Shown here: in pieces, positions 6,199-11,307 of the stretch | Position numbering within the stretch: position 1 is the stretch's first letter | Layout of the letters: every line of letters starts with the position of its first letter | Source: Synergistaceae bacterium | Lineage (GTDB): Bacteria > Synergistota > Synergistia > Synergistales > Aminobacteriaceae | Length of the DNA: 11,307 bases | Direction: 5' to 3' | NCBI GenBank assembly: GCA_017446645.1 | Contig: JAFSQO010000270.1 | Coordinates: 1 to 11,307, forward strand | Notes under the pieces: model-generated | Told to the model about the DNA's origin: nothing | The model's input: only the letters and a program-made list of their open reading frames with translations | The model's database searches: none | Position numbers and translations under genes: made by a program

Positions 6199-7311
6199 AT
6201 GTACGATTACTTAATTGTCGGCTCAGGACTATTCGGAGCTGTCTTTGCTCATGAGGCAGTCTGGCACTCAAAATCGGTCCTTGTTGTCGAAAAGCGCGCT
6301 CATATCGGCGGCAACATCTACACCGAGAACATTCACGGGATTCACGTGCATTCTTACGGTGCACATATCTTTCACACGAACAATAAACGCGTCTGGGACT
6401 TTGTGAATAATCTGGCAGACTTCAACAGGTTCACAAACTCGCCTATAGCAAATTACAAGGGTGAAATTTACTCGTTGCCCTTTAACATGTACACTTTCAA
6501 TAAAATCTGGGGAGTAATCACACCTGAAGAGGCCCGCGAAAAAATTAACTCTCAACGTGAAGCAGCAGGCATAACAGAGCCTCATAATCTCGAAGAGCAG
6601 GCAATAAGTCTCGTAGGCACAGACATTTACGAGAAACTAATCAAAGGCTACACCCAAAAGCAGTGGGGCAGGTCATGCAGGGAACTTCCGGCGTTCATAA
6701 TAAAACGTCTCCCAGTCCGGCTGAAATACGATAATAATTATTTTGACGCACTCTATCAAGGTATCCCGGTTAATGGCTACACGAGCATCATAGAGAAGCT
6801 CCTCGAAGGCTGCGAAGTGAGATTAAGCTGCGATTACTTTGATCACAGGGCAGAACTTGAGGGACTTGCTGACAGGGTAATATTCACTGCTCCGATTGAT
6901 CAATATTTTGACTATGAGCTGGGTACGCTTGAATACAGGACTCTGAGATTTGAGCAGGAAATCCTGAACGGCACGAGTAATTTTCAGGGCAATGCAGTAG
7001 TGAACTACACTGACGAAGATACGCCCTACATGAGAATTATCGAGCATAAGCATTTTTATCCGGGCCTTGAGCTTGACGAAGATTTAACCGTAATAACCCG
7101 AGAATTCAGCTCAGAGTGGCACAAGGGCATGGAAGCCTATTACCCAGTGAATGATGCGAAGAATTCCAGACTGTACGAGGCATACAGGGAACTCGCTGCC
7201 TCAAGATGTCCTAATGTAATATTTGGCGGCAGATTAGGTGAATATAAATATTACGATATGGACGTTGTAATCGCTAAGGCAATGGAACTCGCAGAAAAAA
7301 TAATTGCGTGA
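6199..7311 (+). CDS. glf: UDP-galactopyranose mutase
   Basis: FAD-dependent enzyme that interconverts UDP-galactopyranose and UDP-galactofuranose, the donor for galactofuranose in O-antigen, capsule or other surface glycans; cytoplasmic. The 370-residue length matches bacterial members. The FAD-binding motif GSGLFG (8-13) is followed by the FAD-contacting EKRAHIGGN (31-39). The family stretch HSYGAHIFHT (51-60) and the substrate region GYTQKQWGR (150-158) are present. RLPVR ending at Arg174 and YDNNYF (177-182) match the mobile-loop area that clamps the UDP-sugar. GGRLGEYKYYDMD (343-355) is the conserved C-terminal flavin/substrate segment. AAGGAG (6185-6190) precedes the ATG by eight bases. 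No glycosyltransferases or sugar genes adjoin it, which is unusual because glf often sits in polysaccharide clusters. The next gene, infC, is 188 bases away and appears to have its own promoter. Confidence 0.97.
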   Translation: MYDYLIVGSGLFGAVFAHEAVWHSKSVLVVEKRAHIGGNIYTENIHGIHVHSYGAHIFHTNNKRVWDFVNNLADFNRFTNSPIANYKGEIYSLPFNMYTFNKIWGVITPEEAREKINSQREAAGITEPHNLEEQAISLVGTDIYEKLIKGYTQKQWGRSCRELPAFIIKRLPVRLKYDNNYFDALYQGIPVNGYTSIIEKLLEGCEVRLSCDYFDHRAELEGLADRVIFTAPIDQYFDYELGTLEYRTLRFEQEILNGTSNFQGNAVVNYTDEDTPYMRIIEHKHFYPGLELDEDLTVITREFSSEWHKGMEAYYPVNDAKNSRLYEAYRELAASRCPNVIFGGRLGEYKYYDMDVVIAKAMELAEKIIA

Positions 7312-7332
7312 AATTGCGATTTATGCTATATT
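7304..7332 (+). promoter_or_regulatory. Candidate extended -10 promoter of the infC operon
   Basis: TTGCGT (7304-7309, 3 of 6), a 17-base spacer, then TATATT (7327-7332, 5 of 6) preceded by TGC, giving the extended -10 form TGnTATATT. The -35 overlaps the end of glf. The predicted start is near 7339, so the infC leader would be about 160 bases long and begin just before the alternating hairpin segments. Confidence 0.5.
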
Positions 7333-7344
7333 TTGCTCCGGCTC

Positions 7345-7480
7345 TCCTGAACGGTTGAATAAATAGATACTGTCAGGGAAAAATATTCAAGCAGCCTGAT
7401 GATAAATTTCTAACCATGCAAATAACGTCAGGATATGCTTGCAAAACGAGCCTGTCCTGATTTTATTATATATTTTTATT
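7345..7480 (+). promoter_or_regulatory. Putative transcription attenuator in the infC leader
   Basis: Five segments alternate in complementarity: A TCCTGA (7345-7350), B TCAGGG (7373-7378), C CCTGATG (7395-7401), D CGTCAGGA (7426-7433), E TCCTGA (7455-7460). Pairing A-B with C-D (seven pairs for C-D) leaves E free. Pairing B-C with D-E builds a terminator followed by a T-rich tract. A and E are the same six bases, so A could also pair with D. Such mutually exclusive folds are typical of attenuation. In Bacillus subtilis the infC-rpmI-rplT leader is controlled by L20 through attenuation. Whether L20 acts here is inference. No T-box motif is visible. Confidence 0.5.
7428..7480 (+). terminator. 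Intrinsic terminator upstream of infC
   Basis: The outer stem is TCAGGA (7428-7433) with TCCTGA (7455-7460). The inner stem is GCTTG (7437-7441) with CGAGC (7447-7451) around loop CAAAA, with a three-by-three internal loop between them. A T-rich tract (7461-7480) follows at once. It can end glf read-through and, given the leader promoter, act as the terminator arm of the attenuator. Confidence 0.75.
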
Positions 7481-7484
7481 ATAT

Positions 7485-7494
7485 AAGGAGGAGG
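7485..7494 (+). promoter_or_regulatory. Ribosome binding site setting the TTG start of infC
   Basis: AAGGAGGAGG offers two overlapping AGGAGG sites, five and eight bases before TTG at 7500. No in-frame ATG lies nearby: the first is codon 41, well inside the conserved domain. The site therefore decides for the TTG start. It lies only a few bases after the terminator T-tract. Confidence 0.85.
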
Positions 7495-7499
7495 AATTT

Positions 7500-8021
7500 T
7501 TGCCCGCTAATGAGGAAAATGCTCCGCGCGTCAATAACGAAATAACGTCACTGCAGGTTTTATTGGTCGATGAAAACGGAGTTAAAGTAGGAGTTACTAA
7601 CACCGCTGAAGCTATACGAATGGCAAACGAACAATCTCTGGATCTGGTAGAGGTCGCACCGCTTGCAAGCCCGCCGGTTTGCAGGATAATGGACTACGGA
7701 AAGTATCGTTATCAGCTCCAGAAGAAGGAAAAAGATGCCCGGAAAAAGCAAAAGGTTCAGGAACTGAAGGAAATAAAAATGCGTCCTAAAATCGATGACC
7801 ATGATTTTGAGTTCAAGACCAAAGCCGTGAGGACATTCTTAGAGAAAGGCCACCGCGTAAAAGTCTCTGTTTTCTTCAGGGGACGAGAGATGTCATTTCT
7901 TGAACGCGGAGAAGAAGTGCTTAATCGGGTAATAGCAATGTGTGAGGACGTAGGCAAGAGTGAAGGCAAGCCCTCAATGGAAGGCCGTTACATGAGATTG
8001 CTCTTAACGCCTCTGAAATAA
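7500..8021 (+). CDS. infC: Translation initiation factor IF-3
   Basis: Binds the 30S subunit, keeps it apart from 50S and checks start-codon/initiator-tRNA pairing. The 173-residue length is normal. The N-terminal domain (about 11-80) begins RVNNEITSLQVLLVDENG and contains the signature region PVCRIMDYGKYRY (59-71). A basic linker, KKEKDARKKQK (75-85), follows. The C-terminal domain (about 88-172) shows KEIKMRPKIDDHDF (90-103) and VKVSVFFRGREM (120-131). The gene starts with TTG behind a very strong AGGAGG site. E. coli infC also uses a rare start (AUU) that lets IF3 repress its own synthesis, so the non-ATG start may be regulatory, although TTG is less exceptional. It is the first gene of infC-rpmI-rplT-pheS-pheT, 27 bases before rpmI, behind a putative attenuator. 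Confidence 0.98.
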   Translation: MPANEENAPRVNNEITSLQVLLVDENGVKVGVTNTAEAIRMANEQSLDLVEVAPLASPPVCRIMDYGKYRYQLQKKEKDARKKQKVQELKEIKMRPKIDDHDFEFKTKAVRTFLEKGHRVKVSVFFRGREMSFLERGEEVLNRVIAMCEDVGKSEGKPSMEGRYMRLLLTPLK

Positions 8022-8048
8022 TAAATCACGAAAGGAGAAATTTTTTTC

Positions 8049-8246
8049 ATGCCCAAATTAAAATCACACTCAGGAGCTAAAAAAAGGTTTTTCAAGACAG
8101 CTTCAGGAAAATTCGCTTATCGTAAGTGCTCGCGCTCGCATATCCTGGTGAATAAAAAGCCGTCAAGAATGCGAAGGCTCAAGGCAACAGGTTACGTCTC
8201 TGAAACTTTGACGACCCAGATGAGACACTTACTGCCCTATGATTAA
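8049..8246 (+). CDS. rpmI: 50S ribosomal protein L35
   Basis: Small basic protein of the large ribosomal subunit, 65 residues, the usual size. It begins with the family pattern MPKLKSHSGAKKRF and contains the typical core FKTASGKFAYRK. The middle is Lys/Arg-rich, and the C-terminal part, TTQMRHLLPYD, matches the usual end with its LLPY motif. AAAGGAG (8031-8037) precedes the ATG by 11 bases, slightly long, through a T-rich spacer. It lies between infC and rplT as in most bacteria, 24 bases before rplT, and is co-transcribed with them. Nothing unusual is seen. Confidence 0.98.
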   Translation: MPKLKSHSGAKKRFFKTASGKFAYRKCSRSHILVNKKPSRMRRLKATGYVSETLTTQMRHLLPYD

Positions 8247-8270
8247 TAGTAATTGGAGAGGTGAAAGATT

Positions 8271-8621
8271 ATGAGAGTTAAAGGCGCATCAGCAAGCAAC
8301 AACAAGCGCAAGAAGTTATTCAAGATTACCAAAGGCTACTGGGGACAGCGCAAGAACGTCTACCGCAGGGCAAGAGAAGCATATTTGGCATCACTGTCAA
8401 GGGCATACGTTGACCGCAAGCGCAAAAAGAGGGATTTCCGCCGTCTCTGGATTACCAGAATCAGTGCAGCAGTCCGTGCAGAGGGCATGAGTTACAGCGT
8501 ATTCATGAACGGTCTCAAGAAAGCAGGAATTAACATCAACCGCAAAATGTTGAGCGAGCTTGCTATTCATGATGATAAGGCCTTCAGGGAACTTGTCGCA
8601 AAAGTAAAGGCAGCACTGTAA
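8271..8621 (+). CDS. rplT: 50S ribosomal protein L20
   Basis: Primary rRNA-binding protein needed early in 50S assembly and, in both E. coli and B. subtilis, a repressor of its own operon. The 116-residue length is standard. The basic N-terminal tail contains KLFKITKGYWGQRKNVYRRA (about 15-34), and the globular part contains RRLWITRISAAVRAEGMSYS (57-76) and ININRKMLSELAI (92-104). The start is ATG with GGAGAGGTG (8255-8263) eight bases upstream. The N-terminus reads MRVKGASASNNKRKK where many L20 proteins have MPRVK, a one-residue-shorter start that the ribosome site supports. The stop is three bases before pheS. L20 is the natural candidate effector for the leader structure upstream of infC. 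Confidence 0.98.
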   Translation: MRVKGASASNNKRKKLFKITKGYWGQRKNVYRRAREAYLASLSRAYVDRKRKKRDFRRLWITRISAAVRAEGMSYSVFMNGLKKAGININRKMLSELAIHDDKAFRELVAKVKAAL

Positions 8622-8624
8622 TCC

Positions 8625-9677
8625 ATGGCATTAGAAATAGAACAACTCAGGGCTTCATTCGTTGAGGCTCTGAAAAATATTAATTCGCTTCAGGAACTTG
8701 ATGATCTGCGAGTAAAATTCACCGGCAAAAAAGGCGAGCTTACCCTGATGCTGCGGTCACTCGGAAAGCTGCCCCCTGAAGAACGCAAACAGGCAGGCCA
8801 GGAACTCAATAATTTACGCGACGAAATAGAGAACTCACTATCATCAACCGGTAAGAAAATCCGCGATTCAGAAAATGATAAACAGGAAATCAACGAACGC
8901 ATTGACGTTACATTACCGGCTAGAGGCAGATTATCAGGAGCTTTTCACCCTGTAATGCAGACAATGCACGAGATAGCGAATATCATGCAGGGTCTTGGCT
9001 ACTCCGTTGCAAGCGGTCCCGAAATCGAAGAGGAGTTCTATAATTTTGAATGCCTGAATGTTCCCAAATGGCACCCCGCAAGAGACATGCAGGATACTTT
9101 TTATTTTCCTGACGGCAAGCTGCTCCGCACCCACACTTCACCCGTTCAGATTAGATCCATGCTGAAGTACGGCGCACCTTTACGCATAGTGTGCCCCGGA
9201 AAAGTCTATCGCAGGGATAACGACACTACACACTCCCCAATGTTTAACCAGATGGAGGGCCTGTTAATCGATAAAGATGTCTCGTTCTCAGAGATGAAGG
9301 GCACGATGTCAGAGATGTTGAATGCATTCTTCGGGAAGTCCCTTAAATCGCGATTCAGGGCGAGTTATTTCCCGTTTACTGAGCCTAGCATGGAGCTTGA
9401 TATCGAGTGCGTTGAGTGTTCAGGTCATGATGAGCATTGCCGAGTCTGTCACGGCACGGGCTGGCTTGAAGTCGTAGGTATGGGAATGGTTCACCCTAAC
9501 GTAATTCGTGCTGGCAAGATTGACCCTGACGAATATAACGGTTTTGCTTTCGGAATTGGCTTGGACAGAATGGCGATGTTAAAGTACGGCATTAGCGATT
9601 TAAGATTATTATTTGACGGTAACGTTTCATTTTTGAATTCAGGCTTGAATTCAGGTTTGGAGGTCTCTCAATGTTAA
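8625..9677 (+). CDS. pheS: Phenylalanyl-tRNA synthetase alpha subunit
   Basis: Catalytic subunit of the alpha2-beta2 enzyme that charges tRNA-Phe; cytoplasmic. An N-terminal coiled-coil (about 1-90) that contacts tRNA precedes the class II core. HPVMQTMHEIANIM (108-121) begins the core. Motif 2 lies around VCPGKVYRRDNDTTHSPMF (189-207) and motif 3 is FGIGLDRMAML (309-319). Residues 262-275 hold four cysteines, CVEC and CRVC, before GTGWLE; this is a common feature of the bacterial family and possibly metal-binding. The protein has 350 residues, slightly long: after DLRLLFDGNVSFL, where homologues usually end, a tail NSGLNSGLEVSQC follows, made by a 12-base tandem duplication. It overlaps pheT by seven bases and carries the pheT ribosome site. 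The start is three bases after rplT with only a weak AAAGG (8606-8610), implying coupling. Confidence 0.98.
   Translation: MALEIEQLRASFVEALKNINSLQELDDLRVKFTGKKGELTLMLRSLGKLPPEERKQAGQELNNLRDEIENSLSSTGKKIRDSENDKQEINERIDVTLPARGRLSGAFHPVMQTMHEIANIMQGLGYSVASGPEIEEEFYNFECLNVPKWHPARDMQDTFYFPDGKLLRTHTSPVQIRSMLKYGAPLRIVCPGKVYRRDNDTTHSPMFNQMEGLLIDKDVSFSEMKGTMSEMLNAFFGKSLKSRFRASYFPFTEPSMELDIECVECSGHDEHCRVCHGTGWLEVVGMGMVHPNVIRAGKIDPDEYNGFAFGIGLDRMAMLKYGISDLRLLFDGNVSFLNSGLNSGLEVSQC
9633..9656 (+). repeat. 12-base tandem duplication in the pheS tail
   Basis: TTGAATTCAGGC (9633-9644) is followed directly by TTGAATTCAGGT (9645-9656), then by TTGGA. The two units differ only at the last base. They encode the repeated L-N-S-G of the C-terminus and lie just before the pheT ribosome site, so the copy number changes pheS length by four residues without moving the pheT signals. 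Confidence 0.85.
9659..9664 (+). promoter_or_regulatory. Ribosome binding site of pheT inside pheS
   Basis: GGAGGT lies six bases before the ATG at 9671, within the codons for Leu-Glu-Val of the pheS tail. It fixes the pheT start and the seven-base overlap. Confidence 0.8.
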
Positions 9678-11307
9678 TTTCACTGGAATTGTTAAAGAGT
9701 TTTATAGACATCGAGATTTCCCCCGAAGAGTTAGCTGACAGATTGACGTTTTCAGGTTCCGAAATCGAAGGCATTACTCACACAGCCGGCAAATTAAGCG
9801 GAGTAGTCGCTGCAAGAATTGACGCGCTTGAAGTTCACCCTGTTGAAGCAAAATATTACGTTGCCCATTTGAATACAGGAACAGGCGGACATGTCTGCGT
9901 AACCAGTGCCCGCAACATGAAGCAGGGCGATTTGGTGCTTTATGCAGGTGCAGGCTCAATTTTGCCGGACGGTACAGAGATGGGAATTCGCGACTTTGCA
10001 GGAATTCAGAGTTACGGAATGATGCTCAGTGCTGAGGAGTTAGGGCTTCACGATGTCGATGATCCTTCAGGTCTGCTGATTTTACCCGACAGCGCAAGAC
10101 CCGGTGATAACGCGGGGAACTTATTTCACATTAACGACACTATCCTTGACGTTTCGATTACTCCTAACAGGGGTGATTTATTATCGCACTTGGGACTGGC
10201 TCGCGAGATTAAAGGACTGTTCCCTGCTAAGTCTGTGTTAAGGTCTCCGGAATGGCTTAGACCCCTTAATCACGATAAAGAATGGGGCGAGGATTTTGGC
10301 GAAATTTCACTGCCAGACAAAGGCTGCTTTGCCTATAGACTGGGTTTAGCGACAGGAGCAAGGATTTATGACTCGCCTTTAACCGTGAAGATAGATTTGG
10401 CTCACTTAGGCATGAGACCCATCAACAATGCCGTTGACGTTACGAATTATGTAATGCTGATGCTTGGCCAGCCTTTACATGCTTTTGACCTGAACACTTT
10501 ACCCGAACGCGAAATAACTGTAAGGGCTGCTCATGAGGGCGAGAAAATTCTCACACTTGACGAGAAGGAACGTTTGCTAACAGCCAGCGACATGTTAATC
10601 ACTTCAGGCGGTGAAGCTATTGCCCTTGCAGGTGTCATGGGAGGAGTTCAGACGGGCATAAATGACGATACATCTACAATCGTAGTCGAGAGTGCATCGT
10701 TCTCGCCAGTCCGAGTCGGCCAGACTTCAAGGCGTTTAGGCATAAATTCAGAAGCAGCTTTCAGATTTTCACGTACTGTAGACCCTTCACTGAGCAAAAT
10801 TGCTTTAACAGCAGCGTTATCTTTAATGCGTGATTGGTGCGGTGCTGAAGTCGATTATCACGTCATGAGCGCAGAAAACGAAATCATTGAGCCAAAGACT
10901 GTGAAGCTGACTCGTAAGAAGCTCAAGACCTATCTGTCATTCGACAACATGAACGAGGCTGCCAGAATTCTCGAAGGCTTCGGGATAAGGCACACAGGCG
11001 AAGATAAATTTTTGCCTCCAAGCTACAGACCCGATATTAGCATTGAAGAGGACCTAATCGAAGAAATTGGCAGGTTCAGGGGCTACAACGAGACAGACGA
11101 GAAATTACCCGGAGAAATGCCTCATCGTGCAGATATTGGCGAGGTCATGGCTCTCTCAGGTTCAGTGAGGAATATCCTGATTTCACGGGGCTACACTGAA
11201 GTAGTGACGTATAGCTTCCTGCCAGAGGACTTTGCTCAGAAATTGCGGCTTCCTGAAGATGACGTGCGCTCTAAAATATTAACGCTGGCTAATCCCATTT
11301 CGCGCTC
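9671..11307 (+). CDS. pheT: Phenylalanyl-tRNA synthetase beta subunit (5' part, runs off the window)
   Basis: Partner of PheS that supplies tRNA-binding and editing domains. The frame is open from ATG 9671 to the right edge, 545 whole codons of an expected 790-810, so the C-terminal catalytic-like fold and anticodon-binding domain are missing only because the window ends. It begins MLISLELLKSFIDIEISPEEL. A tRNA-binding OB domain follows at about 40-150, containing VTSARNMKQGD. The family stretch DVSITPNRGDLLSHLGLARE comes near 160-180. A B3/B4 editing domain occupies roughly 200-385, with NNAVDVTNYVMLMLGQPLHAFD and RLGINSEAAFRFSR. A B5-like domain spans about 405-475, with SYRPDISIEEDLIEEIGRFRGYNE. 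It overlaps pheS by seven bases and has a strong GGAGGT site. No frameshift or unusual composition is seen. Confidence 0.97.
   Translation, partial: MLISLELLKSFIDIEISPEELADRLTFSGSEIEGITHTAGKLSGVVAARIDALEVHPVEAKYYVAHLNTGTGGHVCVTSARNMKQGDLVLYAGAGSILPDGTEMGIRDFAGIQSYGMMLSAEELGLHDVDDPSGLLILPDSARPGDNAGNLFHINDTILDVSITPNRGDLLSHLGLAREIKGLFPAKSVLRSPEWLRPLNHDKEWGEDFGEISLPDKGCFAYRLGLATGARIYDSPLTVKIDLAHLGMRPINNAVDVTNYVMLMLGQPLHAFDLNTLPEREITVRAAHEGEKILTLDEKERLLTASDMLITSGGEAIALAGVMGGVQTGINDDTSTIVVESASFSPVRVGQTSRRLGINSEAAFRFSRTVDPSLSKIALTAALSLMRDWCGAEVDYHVMSAENEIIEPKTVKLTRKKLKTYLSFDNMNEAARILEGFGIRHTGEDKFLPPSYRPDISIEEDLIEEIGRFRGYNETDEKLPGEMPHRADIGEVMALSGSVRNILISRGYTEVVTYSFLPEDFAQKLRLPEDDVRSKILTLANPISR

Noticed and set aside
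7399..7413. Tiny leader ORF M-I-N-F-stop, with one Phe codon, upstream of the infC-pheST genes
   Set aside because: It has no ribosome site and a single Phe codon, far fewer than classic Phe leader peptides. The overlap with pairing segment C is better explained by RNA structure.
7416..7460. 14-codon ORF from ATG 7416 ending in the terminator stem
   Set aside because: There is no ribosome site and no amino-acid bias, and the stop inside the hairpin is likely chance.
7312..7499. T-box riboswitch controlling pheST
   Set aside because: No AGGGTGG-type T-box sequence or specifier-loop architecture is visible, and the leader precedes infC rather than pheS directly.

Overview
The window looks like chromosomal DNA from an anaerobic, probably diderm bacterium. 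A Synergistota-like or Clostridia-like gut anaerobe is my best guess. It rests on gene style, strong AGGAGG ribosome sites and moderate base composition, and no marker here proves it. Nothing in the window looks like a prophage, insertion sequence, CRISPR array or tRNA. No gene-free stretch exceeds about 190 bases.

The layout is two divergent arms that part between 6121 and 6199. The left arm is on the minus strand. Read 5'->3' it holds a periplasmic solute-binding protein (6121-5141), then a terminator and a candidate promoter (about 5123-5061), then a tight cluster: acyl-CoA ligase (5009-3366), metallo-beta-lactamase-fold hydrolase (3366-2395), divergent Lgt-family membrane protein (2392-1634) and a DegP/HtrA protease (1544-102). 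The ligase and hydrolase overlap by one base and the hydrolase and Lgt-like gene are two bases apart, so these three are almost certainly co-transcribed. A bidirectional hairpin at 55-84 closes the arm. The last codons of a plus-strand gene may lie at the extreme left edge.

The right arm is on the plus strand. It starts with glf, encoding UDP-galactopyranose mutase (6199-7311), which makes the galactofuranose donor for surface glycans. It continues with the conserved translation cluster infC-rpmI-rplT-pheS-pheT (7500 to the right edge). These encode initiation factor IF3, ribosomal proteins L35 and L20, and the two subunits of phenylalanyl-tRNA synthetase. pheT runs off the window.

The most notable signals are: (1) the infC leader, where five short segments alternate in complementarity and end in a terminator just before the ribosome site, an arrangement expected of a transcription attenuator; (2) a 99-base GC-rich hairpin element inserted in frame in the hydrolase gene; (3) an Lgt-family protein lacking several residues important in the E. 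coli enzyme; and (4) a consensus-like promoter abutting a terminator hairpin. The window is otherwise mostly ordinary housekeeping and envelope genes, and I see no clear multi-gene novel system.
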